The position numbers were made by a program, and so were the translations under genes. The notes beneath the pieces were generated by a model. It had not been told where the DNA came from and did not search any database. It worked only from the letters and a program-made list of their open reading frames with translations. From the NCBI GenBank assembly GCA_030428745.1, contig JAUIEG010000150.1, positions 1-6,662 of the forward strand: a stretch of 6,662 bases of DNA, in the 5' to 3' direction. Positions 1 to 5,909 of the stretch are shown piece by piece. Positions within the stretch are counted from its first letter, which is position 1. Each line of letters opens with the position of its first letter. Origin of the DNA: Alphaproteobacteria bacterium. Its GTDB lineage: Bacteria > Pseudomonadota > Alphaproteobacteria > Caulobacterales > Parvularculaceae.

Positions 1-42
1 GCCGCGCTCAATCTCAGCGGTCATTGGGGGAGAACTGTTCAC
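1..42 (-). CDS. Start of an unidentified downstream gene (partial, 5' end only)
   Basis: Fourteen codons of a gene that continues beyond the left edge of the window. The reading frame opens at a GTG at 42-40, preceded by a strong AAAGGAG ribosome binding site that ends 8 nt upstream. A second possible start, an in-frame ATG at 24-22, gives a protein beginning MTAEIERG, but it lacks a comparably placed ribosome site. The gene starts 14 nt after the sulfotransferase stop codon, and that stop sits directly against the ribosome site, so the two are likely co-transcribed and translationally linked. Too little protein is visible to assign a family. Confidence 0.6.
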   Translation of the reverse strand, partial: MNSSPPMTAEIERG

Positions 43-50
43 GTCAAGGA

Positions 51-58
51 CTCCTTTC
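51..58 (-). promoter_or_regulatory. Ribosome binding site for the gene starting at GTG 42
   Basis: The minus strand reads GAAAGGAG here, with 8 nt between its last base and the GTG at 42. It overlaps the end of the sulfotransferase gene, whose TGA stop is at 59-57. This site is the main reason to prefer the GTG over the ATG at 24 as the start of the next gene. Confidence 0.65.
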
Positions 59-1346
59 AACCGAACCGCGGATCGGGTTCAACGCCAAAGCGTTGATAAT
101 ACCCTGAGATTTTTTTTCTAAGCGTAGGAACATCGATCGCAAAATCTTCCGGTCTATATTCCTGCGATCCTTTATGCTTGGCGTTGTTATTCTGCACATA
201 GGCGCGCATTTTGAATTCGCTCGCCGCATCCAGCTTTTTCCCTGAAGCCGCATAGACGCGCCGCGCCGCTACAATCGGGTCAGCCATTAGCGATTTGAAA
301 TGAATCTCGACAAAGCGGGGATCATTATCTGGGTGATCGGCGAGCAGTTTCGTCACAAGACGTTCAATAATGAACATGCAGGACTTGCCGGCCGCATGCG
401 GGCTCGGCCGGTTGGTGCGGATCCGCTGCCCGTAACAGGAAAGATTCGCGTTTGATGTCGCCGCCGTGACCGGATCGCGCAACGTCTCTACGAAGATGCC
501 GTCGGGAAATACGGTCATGAGCGGCCGCAGCTGCTCCATATGTTGGGGCGCCTTCAGTAGCCAACGCCCTCCGCCGCGCATCCATTGCAGCGTCTGGAGG
601 ATCTTACGGAAAAACTGATAACCCTCCGTATGATCCTGTTGCGCATACCAGGCGGCATATTGCGGCAAAATATAAACCCATTCATACGCCATCGACGCGA
701 AGGCCGGCCCCAGAAGATAGATTTCTTCCTCCGGTTCGTCGACGGCAAGCTGGTGCATTTCGAGAAGTCCGGGCGCATGTTGGCGCAGCCCCGCGATGTT
801 CTTGCGGGCTCTTTCGATTAGTGGTTCGTCCTCCGGTGGACGAATCGCCGCGTCGTGATCCGGCAACGGATTGAGCTCTTCCCAGAACGGCGTCACCCGC
901 ATCGCCTCATCCTGCGCAAGAAGCTGGTGCAGGAACGTCGTTCCACTGCGCGGCAAGCCGATGATGAAGATCGGCTGGCGAATGTCTTCGTCGAGTATTT
1001 CCGGATGGCGCTTCCAAAGATCCACGAAGCGCAGGCGCTGTATGAGATGGTCGAGAAGTTGATAATATAGATTGCGGCGGCCCAGCGCATTGAGATCAAG
1101 GTCTTCTTCCGCTGAACGACATAAGACCTTGAGCGCCTCACGAAAGTAGTCGGGACCGTAATCGTCCACGCCGGCCTTCTCTACAGCCGCCGCGAGAAGA
1201 TGCTGCGGGTCGAATGGCCAGCGTTTGCGCGCTTCGGGTTCAAGCCGGTCATTTGCCGCGCGCAATTCCGGGCTCAAATCAGGGAACGCATAGTCGCGAG
1301 CCCGAGGGGTCAGCTTTTCCGCGTCGATGATTTCGCCTTTAAGCAT
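57..1346 (-). CDS. PAPS-dependent sulfotransferase family protein (Sulfotransfer_3 type)
   Basis: A 429-residue cytoplasmic protein predicted to transfer a sulfuryl group from PAPS to a hydroxyl or similar group of an unknown acceptor. Visible motifs are the 5'-phosphosulfate-binding loop, IFIIGLPRSGTTFLHQLL at residues 126-143 (PRSGTT core at 132-137); a WLLKAPQH element at 262-269, characteristic of this bacterial family; and the 3'-phosphate-binding region ETLRDP at 287-292 with Ser298 following. The N-terminal ~120 residues are acidic and helical-looking, and there is no signal peptide or membrane segment. The ATG at 1346 is preferred because a GGAG lies 4 nt upstream and the protein then starts like its family. 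An in-frame ATG at 1424 would add 26 residues including CPxxCPECG, but has no ribosome site. The gene lies 121 nt downstream of the acyl-CoA operon and 14 nt before the next gene. The family is secure; the substrate is unknown. Confidence 0.9.
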   Translation of the reverse strand: MLKGEIIDAEKLTPRARDYAFPDLSPELRAANDRLEPEARKRWPFDPQHLLAAAVEKAGVDDYGPDYFREALKVLCRSAEEDLDLNALGRRNLYYQLLDHLIQRLRFVDLWKRHPEILDEDIRQPIFIIGLPRSGTTFLHQLLAQDEAMRVTPFWEELNPLPDHDAAIRPPEDEPLIERARKNIAGLRQHAPGLLEMHQLAVDEPEEEIYLLGPAFASMAYEWVYILPQYAAWYAQQDHTEGYQFFRKILQTLQWMRGGGRWLLKAPQHMEQLRPLMTVFPDGIFVETLRDPVTAATSNANLSCYGQRIRTNRPSPHAAGKSCMFIIERLVTKLLADHPDNDPRFVEIHFKSLMADPIVAARRVYAASGKKLDAASEFKMRAYVQNNNAKHKGSQEYRPEDFAIDVPTLRKKISGYYQRFGVEPDPRFG

Positions 1347-1350
1347 CTGT

Positions 1351-1355
1351 CTCCG
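1351..1355 (-). promoter_or_regulatory. Ribosome binding site deciding the sulfotransferase start
   Basis: The minus strand reads CGGAG, followed by ACAG and then the ATG at 1346-1344. Spacing is short (4 nt) but acceptable. The alternative in-frame ATG at 1424 is preceded only by a pyrimidine-rich TCTTTCC, so this site favours the 429-residue form. Confidence 0.5.
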
Positions 1356-1367
1356 ATCCCGTTTGGC

Positions 1368-1420
1368 GTCCTGCGTCCAGGATAGACTGTGAAACCCACA
1401 TTCTGGGCATAGCGCAGGAC
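1368..1420. repeat. Inverted repeat GTCCTGCG/CGCAGGAC in the intergenic gap
   Basis: On the minus strand GTCCTGCG at 1420-1413 is matched perfectly by CGCAGGAC at 1375-1368, with 37 nt between the arms. Within that loop CCCA and TGGG (1407-1404 and 1398-1395) form a second small hairpin with a 5-nt loop. The distal arm ends 21 nt before the sulfotransferase ATG. The transcript could fold into a nested stem, or the arms could be a widely spaced palindromic protein-binding site. There is no T-run, so an intrinsic terminator is unlikely. An 8-bp match at this spacing can arise by chance. Confidence 0.35.
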
Positions 1421-1467
1421 ACATGGAAAGACCGCAATCAGCCTATCGTATCTGCGATCAACATGCG

Positions 1468-1908
1468 CTACTTCGGGGGCGACAGATGGCAGGTGACGGC
1501 AACAGTCCCGCAAAGGCTTTCTTTGGAATCATCAACCGCAAAAACATCGGCCGCGCCGAAGCAGATCGTGCGGCCCGCCTTCACAACGCGCCCTCGGCCG
1601 ACGAGACGTTCGCCACGCGCAGCACCCACGAATTTGACCGACTGTTCAAGCGTCAACAGCGTCCAGCCCTCTGGCGCTAGGGTTCCGCAAGACCATGCCG
1701 CCGCCATTTGCCCGAGCATCGCCGTCACGGCGCCTTCAAACCAACCCGGCTTGTGGCCAAGCTCCAGGCGATGATCAAGGCCAATGGTGACTTCGCCGGA
1801 TTCCACATGCAAAAGCTGTAACCGGAAGAAATCTTTCATGACTGGCGAAGTTGCATATCGCTCAATGCGGTCGCGGAAGGCTGGGTCGGGGGCGCTCCAT
1901 TTCGTCAT
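1468..1908 (-). CDS. Divergent PaaI-like hotdog thioesterase-family protein
   Basis: A 146-residue single hotdog-fold protein related to PaaI/YbgC-type acyl-CoA thioesterases. The segment HKPGWFEGAVTAML (52-65) aligns with the hotdog helix and its usual catalytic motif, followed by a strand-rich C-terminal half (e.g. EQSVKFVGAARGERL at 88-102, then a GRG-containing strand). The HGG motif is missing: at the expected His there is Phe57 or Glu58, depending on alignment, and the Asp one helical stretch later is replaced by Gly66/Gln67. It may use Glu58 as the catalytic acid, or be a weakly active or structural partner. Its ATG overlaps the stop of the upstream hotdog gene by 4 nt (ATGA), with an AAGGA ribosome site 9 nt upstream, so the two are probably made together and might form a mixed oligomer (inference). 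It ends 121 nt before the sulfotransferase. Confidence 0.8.
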   Translation of the reverse strand: MTKWSAPDPAFRDRIERYATSPVMKDFFRLQLLHVESGEVTIGLDHRLELGHKPGWFEGAVTAMLGQMAAAWSCGTLAPEGWTLLTLEQSVKFVGAARGERLVGRGRVVKAGRTICFGAADVFAVDDSKESLCGTVAVTCHLSPPK

Positions 1909-2351
1909 TGTGAGTTTTCCTTACCGTCGCTTTTTCCGCCCGCCGCCGAGATCGTCATGAAAACGCCGCGTCCCGACGCGATCAGCACGCCCTCTTCATC
2001 TTCAATGCGCGCTTCCGTCGTCGACAGTCTGCGACCCCGGCGAACAATCCCGCCTTTCACTCGCAGGCGCCCGCCCTTGCTCGCCCTGTGATAATCGGTT
2101 CTGAGGTCGACGGTCACATGATCGTTGCCGTCGCCGACAATGAGCGCAAATGAGCAAGCGATATCGATCAGCGCCGCAAGAACGCCGCCGTGCAGAGAGT
2201 TTCGCGCCGGGCTGCCCTTCATTTCCGGCCGGGTGACTATTGAAAACTCCAAGCCTTCATCCGAAATTTTCACGGGATCAAGATCTAGCCACCGTGTGAA
2301 CGGCGAGCTGTCAAAACGCGCTTTCAAGGTTTCAATGTTATAGGCCGCCAT
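1905..2351 (-). CDS. PaaI-type acyl-CoA thioesterase (hotdog fold)
   Basis: A 148-residue hotdog-fold protein, the usual length for a single-domain PaaI-type thioesterase that hydrolyses acyl- or aryl-CoA thioesters in the cytoplasm. The canonical motif is intact: N51-S-L-H54-G-G-V-L-A-A-L-I-D63, where Asn, His-Gly-Gly and the following Asp are the residues associated with catalysis and oxyanion binding in this family. It is followed by TVDLRTDYHR (80-89), the conserved central strand, and a GRG strand at 127-129. The last ~15 residues are polar and probably disordered. It starts 26 nt after the racemase-like gene, with a GGAG 10 nt before the ATG, and its stop overlaps the start of the second hotdog gene. 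The likely role is releasing acid from stalled CoA intermediates, or a dedicated step in the pathway. The chain or ring preference cannot be read from sequence. Confidence 0.9.
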   Translation of the reverse strand: MAAYNIETLKARFDSSPFTRWLDLDPVKISDEGLEFSIVTRPEMKGSPARNSLHGGVLAALIDIACSFALIVGDGNDHVTVDLRTDYHRASKGGRLRVKGGIVRRGRRLSTTEARIEDEEGVLIASGRGVFMTISAAGGKSDGKENSQ

Positions 2352-2377
2352 TCAATAAGCGCTCCACGGAAATCAAA

Positions 2378-3436
2378 TCACTTCAGATATTCGTCATTCG
2401 CCTCGCCAAGCGCGGGCGCGTTCGCGGACAGCCGGCCATCCTTGAGGGACCGATCAATTGTGCCCGGCAAGGCCGAAAACTCCTTTCCATCAATCACCAG
2501 CGTCCGATCGAAAAAACGCTGCAGCGATGGTTCGGCCAGTGCTTCACCGACACTGCGCACCAGCGCGCAAGGAATGTCCTTGCCGTTAAAAGCTTCCAGC
2601 CACGCGGCCGCGCTACGCTCTCTCAAGCGCGCTGCAACTGCTTTCTCATCTGCACCAGTGGAAAGCTCTGCCGCCTCGCAAAAATTCTCCCAGAATTTTT
2701 CCTCGACTGAGGCGCAGGCGAGATGGCGGCCATCGGCGGTTTCGTAAATATTGTATCGCGGGCTCGACCCCAGTGCCGGACTGTAGCCGGGCGACACAGC
2801 GCGCCCTTCAATGAGGCTGTGTGCGACAGCCTCGTTGAGAAACGGGAACGCGCCTTCGATCATCGCAATATCGAGCCGCGCCCCCTCGCCCGTCCGCTCG
2901 CGACGGAAGAGCGCCGTCATGATGCTTGAGAAAGCCGCATAGGACCCGCCGCCAATATCAGCCGCTAACGCCGACGGCAGCATCGGCTTGCCGTTTTCAT
3001 CCGCATTCAGCGAAAGAAGGCCGGCCTCGGCCGAATAGGTAAGATCGTGCCCGGCCTTCAGATGGTCCCGGCCGATCGCGCCATAGCCGCTGATAGATGC
3101 GTAAATGATTTTCGGATTAATCTTGGCGAGATCGTCAAACCCAAGCCCCAGCCGGTCCATGACGCCAGGACGAAATTGCTCGATCAAGACATCCGCGCGG
3201 CGGACAAGGGGTTCGAGCCTTTTTGCCTCCGCCTTGAGATTGAGAGCTATGCTTCTTTTGCCGCGATTGAGCAGAGCAAAAATCGCCGGATCGGCGCGGC
3301 CGGCCTCGCCGGTTCCGGGGCGCTCTACCTTGACGACTTCGGCGCCGGCGTCGGCCATCATCAGGGTTGCGAGCGGCCCCGGCAAATAGGCTGTAAAATC
3401 CAGCACAAAAACGCCTTCTAGCGCGCCGCCGCTCAT
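2378..3436 (-). CDS. Family III CoA-transferase, alpha-methylacyl-CoA racemase-like
   Basis: A 352-residue CaiB/BaiF (CoA-transferase family III) protein. The N-terminal half carries the family signature: LDFTAYLPGPLAT (12-24), GAEVVKVERP (31-40), LNRGKRSIALNL (56-67) and the central GYGAIG (117-122). Three positions point to the alpha-methylacyl-CoA racemase branch rather than a transferase: AGHDLTY with His130, AADIGGG with Asp160, and SVEEKF with Glu245. These match the His126, Asp156 and Glu241 that I recall for the Mycobacterium tuberculosis racemase MCR, all shifted by +4. The enzyme would epimerise a 2-methyl-branched acyl-CoA (R/S) so that a stereospecific dehydrogenase can act. A true CoA-transferase uses an Asp at the same site, so that alternative remains open. 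It overlaps the ligase stop by 4 nt (ATGA) and has a very good GGAGG ribosome site. The partner genes (ligase, acyl-CoA dehydrogenase) fit branched-acid degradation. Confidence 0.85.
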   Translation of the reverse strand: MSGGALEGVFVLDFTAYLPGPLATLMMADAGAEVVKVERPGTGEAGRADPAIFALLNRGKRSIALNLKAEAKRLEPLVRRADVLIEQFRPGVMDRLGLGFDDLAKINPKIIYASISGYGAIGRDHLKAGHDLTYSAEAGLLSLNADENGKPMLPSALAADIGGGSYAAFSSIMTALFRRERTGEGARLDIAMIEGAFPFLNEAVAHSLIEGRAVSPGYSPALGSSPRYNIYETADGRHLACASVEEKFWENFCEAAELSTGADEKAVAARLRERSAAAWLEAFNGKDIPCALVRSVGEALAEPSLQRFFDRTLVIDGKEFSALPGTIDRSLKDGRLSANAPALGEANDEYLK

Positions 3437-5025
3437 GCCGCGCCTCCGAACAACTCTTCCTGCAGCGCCTTGCGCTTTACCTTGCCGCTGGCCGTCAAGG
3501 GCAACACATCAACCAAGATAAGCTTTTCAGGATATTTGAACTTCGCCACGTTTCGCTTAGCCATGTAGTCGACAACATCCGTCAGTTCCGGCTTTTGTCC
3601 TGAACGGGGCACGACGACGGCGCAGGCCCGCTGACCAAGACGATCGTCTGGGTAAGCGACGATGGCAACCCTTTCGATCATTGGATGTGCAAACAGTATG
3701 TCTTCGATCTCCGCAGGCGAAATATTTTCACCGCCGCGGATGATAATTTCCTTGCGGCGGCCGACGATCCGCAAATATCCCTCAGCATCGACCCTTGCGA
3801 GGTCGCCGCTATAAATGAAGCCGTCGCTATCGAACGCCGCCGCCGCATGATCCCGCTCAAGGAAACCAAGGCAGACATTGGGGCCGCGATAGGCGAACTC
3901 ACCGGCCTCGCTGGCCGACGCCACGCACCGATCGGCGTTGAGAAGCTTCCATTCGATCGAATCGTGAATGCATCCGTCGGATGACGAAACTTTCTCGCCA
4001 CTGTCATCAGGACGCGCGATTGAGATATTTTGCCCTTCCGACTGCCCGTAAGCCGATATCAGCCGGGCTCCGAGCGTTTCGCTAAACTCTGCGATAAGGG
4101 CCCTCGGGATCGGCGCACCGGCCGAGAACGCATAGCGGAAGGACGCGGGCGCAATAGCCGCCACGTCAGCGGCGTCGACAAGGTCAGTGTAAAATGTTGC
4201 GGCGCCCCACATCATCGTCACGTCATGTTCCACCATCATGGAAAGCGCGATAGCTGGGTTCCAGCTTTCCAGCATTACAACCGCGCCGCCAAGATGAAGT
4301 GCGAATTCAACGCCATTGATAGCGCCGGTGCCGTGGCCCACCGGCGAGGCGCACATAACGACTTCGCCAGCGCCGAGTTGGAAATACTCGACATGACGCT
4401 TCAGTCCGAAATACTGCGTGTTGTAACTGTGCATGACGCCCTTGGGCTTCGACTCCGTCCCGCTGGTGAATAGAACGACGCGCAGCGCATCCGAATCGAC
4501 GGCTAAACTGTCTATGTCGCCGCCATGCTTTTCTTCCCAAGCTGTCTCCAGCATTTCATCAAAGCTGCCGCCGACGGCAAACACATTTGGAACATCGAGC
4601 GATCGAGCCATCTCGCCATGGTTGAAATCCTTGTAAACGTTCGGAACTACAATCGCCGCTGCGCGGGATGCCTCAAGCGCATAGGCGACGTCCGCCGCGC
4701 GTAGCTGCGGCAACAGCGGCACATAGGCTGCGCCTATTCGAAGGACCGCCTGCTGGGCGATCACAAATTCTCGCCAATTCGGAAGCTGGATGGCGACGCG
4801 GGCGCCAGGGCGCAGCCCTTTCGCCCAAAGACCGGCAGCGAAGCGGCGTACGGCGGCATCAAGCTCTCCGTAGGTCATAGCGCTGTTTCGGTCGATCACC
4901 GCAATTTTGTCCGGCGTCCGCGCGGCGACATCTCTTAGCGGATCCGGCGCCGGCCCTGAAATCCAGTCGCCGCGGGCGCGATAGGTTTCCGCAAAAGGGG
5001 CGTGATGAGGCGGCAGCGACGCCAT
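3433..5025 (-). CDS. AMP-forming acyl-CoA synthetase (AMP-binding/ANL family)
   Basis: A 530-residue cytoplasmic acyl-CoA ligase that would activate a carboxylic acid with ATP and CoA, via an acyl-adenylate. Core motifs are in order: LFTSGTESKPKGV (185-197, phosphate-binding loop), SAYGQSEGQ (324-332, adenine/acyl motif where YGMTE is usual), YSGDLARVDAEGY (405-417, ribose-binding Asp408), GRRKEIIIRGGENISP (422-437, hinge and A8 loop) and TASGKVKR (511-518, catalytic Lys515). The overall layout and N-terminus resemble cyclohexanecarboxylate-CoA ligase or FadD-type enzymes for ring or medium-chain acids. The substrate cannot be fixed from sequence. The ATG at 5025 is chosen: it overlaps the SDR stop as TGATG, and an AAGGGA lies 4 nt upstream. 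An in-frame ATG at 5139 would add 38 residues lying wholly within the SDR gene. It probably supplies the CoA thioester used by the neighbouring genes. Confidence 0.92.
   Translation of the reverse strand: MASLPPHHAPFAETYRARGDWISGPAPDPLRDVAARTPDKIAVIDRNSAMTYGELDAAVRRFAAGLWAKGLRPGARVAIQLPNWREFVIAQQAVLRIGAAYVPLLPQLRAADVAYALEASRAAAIVVPNVYKDFNHGEMARSLDVPNVFAVGGSFDEMLETAWEEKHGGDIDSLAVDSDALRVVLFTSGTESKPKGVMHSYNTQYFGLKRHVEYFQLGAGEVVMCASPVGHGTGAINGVEFALHLGGAVVMLESWNPAIALSMMVEHDVTMMWGAATFYTDLVDAADVAAIAPASFRYAFSAGAPIPRALIAEFSETLGARLISAYGQSEGQNISIARPDDSGEKVSSSDGCIHDSIEWKLLNADRCVASASEAGEFAYRGPNVCLGFLERDHAAAAFDSDGFIYSGDLARVDAEGYLRIVGRRKEIIIRGGENISPAEIEDILFAHPMIERVAIVAYPDDRLGQRACAVVVPRSGQKPELTDVVDYMAKRNVAKFKYPEKLILVDVLPLTASGKVKRKALQEELFGGAA
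3443..3447 (-). promoter_or_regulatory. Strong ribosome binding site of the racemase-like gene
   Basis: A perfect GGAGG on the minus strand, 6 nt before the ATG at 3436, lying inside the 3' end of the ligase gene. It fixes the start and suggests efficient re-initiation after the ligase stop. Confidence 0.7.
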
Positions 5026-5909
5026 CACATCCCTTCGAACCATTCGGGTTTGCCAAGCGGCCAGTTCGTCCCGAGAAGCCGCATACCGCCGTCGATGTAA
5101 AGCGTCTCGCCGGTAATGAAGCCCGCAGCAGGACTGCAAAGATAAACAACGCCCTCAGCGATGTCCCAAGTATCGCCCATACGGCGCATCGGGTTGCCTT
5201 TGCCCATCCGTTCGATCAGGGAAGCAGGATAGTTATTAAGGCCCTCCGTTTCGATAGTTCCGGGCGCCAGGCAATTCACGCGAATATGAAGCGGAGCCCA
5301 TTCAACAGCGACGGATTTAACAAGATGCTGGATGCCGGCCCGCGCCGCGCAGGCATGTGCGGATTGCGGCACGCCACGGTCGCTCACCATTGTGATAGCG
5401 ACAATATTCCCATGTTCGTGTCGGTCGCGCCATTGCCGCGCAAAGGCCTGCATCATCCAGAACGTGCCATTGAGATTGGTGTCGATAACTGCGTTCCAAC
5501 CCTTAGGTGAAAAGTCGATGGCGTCTTGGGGAAACTGCCCGCCAGCGGAATTTACCAGCGAGTCGACACCGCTCATGACGTCAAAAGCCTTCGCGGCGAA
5601 TTCCGCGACTGCGTTCGGATCGCGTATCGTCATCGCTGAATAATGCGGCGCGCGGCCAAGCAATCGTTCCGCATCGTCAGTGGCGCGTTTCAGCTTTTCC
5701 TCGTCGCGCCCGCAGATCATCACTTCGCCGCCCAGACGCAGAACAAGAAACAACGCCGCCCGGCCCATGCCGCTGCCGGCGCCGGAGATAACGAATTTCC
5801 GCCCCTTCAAAAGGTCATCGCGATAAATCGTGTCCTTTGCGGCGAGATCATCCGGCTGCAGGCCCCATTGGCGCGCCGACATCTTCGCTGTTCGCGCTGC
5901 ATCGCTCAT
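5025..5909 (-). CDS. SDR oxidoreductase, 2,4-dienoyl-/2-enoyl-CoA reductase-like
   Basis: A 294-residue short-chain dehydrogenase/reductase. The nucleotide-binding loop is SGAGSGMG (42-49), followed by the strand end MICGRDEEKL (64-73), where an Arg after Gly suggests NADP(H). The structural NAG motif is NSAGGQF (120-126), followed by GWNAVIDTNLNGTF (137-150). The classical catalytic YxxxK is absent: the aligned positions read Ala186 and Arg190 in AHACAARAG (184-192). This pattern, together with GGQF and LAPGTIETEGL, resembles peroxisomal trans-2-enoyl-CoA reductase (PECR) and 2,4-dienoyl-CoA reductase rather than a 3-hydroxyacyl-CoA dehydrogenase. It probably reduces an enoyl- or dienoyl-CoA formed during degradation of an unsaturated or cyclic acid. 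C-terminal LYIDGGMRLLG (270-280) is the usual cofactor and dimer region. The ATG at 5909 overlaps the dehydrogenase stop (ATGA); a longer start at 5966 lies inside that gene. Reaction direction and exact substrate are inference. Confidence 0.88.
   Translation of the reverse strand: MSDAARTAKMSARQWGLQPDDLAAKDTIYRDDLLKGRKFVISGAGSGMGRAALFLVLRLGGEVMICGRDEEKLKRATDDAERLLGRAPHYSAMTIRDPNAVAEFAAKAFDVMSGVDSLVNSAGGQFPQDAIDFSPKGWNAVIDTNLNGTFWMMQAFARQWRDRHEHGNIVAITMVSDRGVPQSAHACAARAGIQHLVKSVAVEWAPLHIRVNCLAPGTIETEGLNNYPASLIERMGKGNPMRRMGDTWDIAEGVVYLCSPAAGFITGETLYIDGGMRLLGTNWPLGKPEWFEGM
5030..5035 (-). promoter_or_regulatory. Ribosome binding site deciding the ligase start
   Basis: The minus strand reads AAGGGA, then TGTG, then the ATG at 5025. 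It lies inside the last codons of the SDR gene. Together with the TGATG stop/start overlap it supports the 530-residue ligase over longer in-frame starts at 5043 and 5139. Confidence 0.5.

Larger units (their letters stand above)
1347..1467 (-). other. Intergenic gap between second hotdog gene and sulfotransferase
   Basis: This 121-nt stretch is the only real non-coding interval in the window. I looked for sigma70-type hexamers on the minus strand and found only poor matches (a TTGCGG at 1437-1432, with no good -10 box at 16-18 nt). No hairpin followed by a T-run is present that would suggest an intrinsic terminator. It holds an 8-bp inverted repeat (separate entry). It may contain a weak promoter, a processing site, or nothing more than a spacer. 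Confidence 0.5.

Noticed and set aside
1347..1467. Sigma70 promoter or intrinsic terminator in the gap
   Set aside because: No pair of acceptable -35/-10 hexamers at proper spacing and no GC hairpin followed by a T-run was found by eye on the minus strand.
1463..1774. 103-codon plus-strand open frame opposite the second hotdog gene
   Set aside because: Its translation is rich in Arg, Pro, Ser and Thr and resembles no family; the minus-strand hotdog protein explains the DNA better.
3047..3421. 124-codon open frame on the plus strand opposite the racemase-like gene
   Set aside because: Antisense to conserved CaiB/BaiF coding sequence, with no domain features.
4030..4473. 147-codon open frame on the plus strand opposite the ligase
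   Set aside because: It lies wholly within the well-supported ligase gene on the other strand, has low-complexity composition and no recognisable motif, so it is an antisense shadow of a GC-rich gene.
5026..5139. Longer start (ATG 5139) for the ligase
   Set aside because: The 38 extra residues are an out-of-frame reading of the SDR C-terminus and do not look like a ligase N-terminus; the TGATG start at 5025 has a ribosome site.
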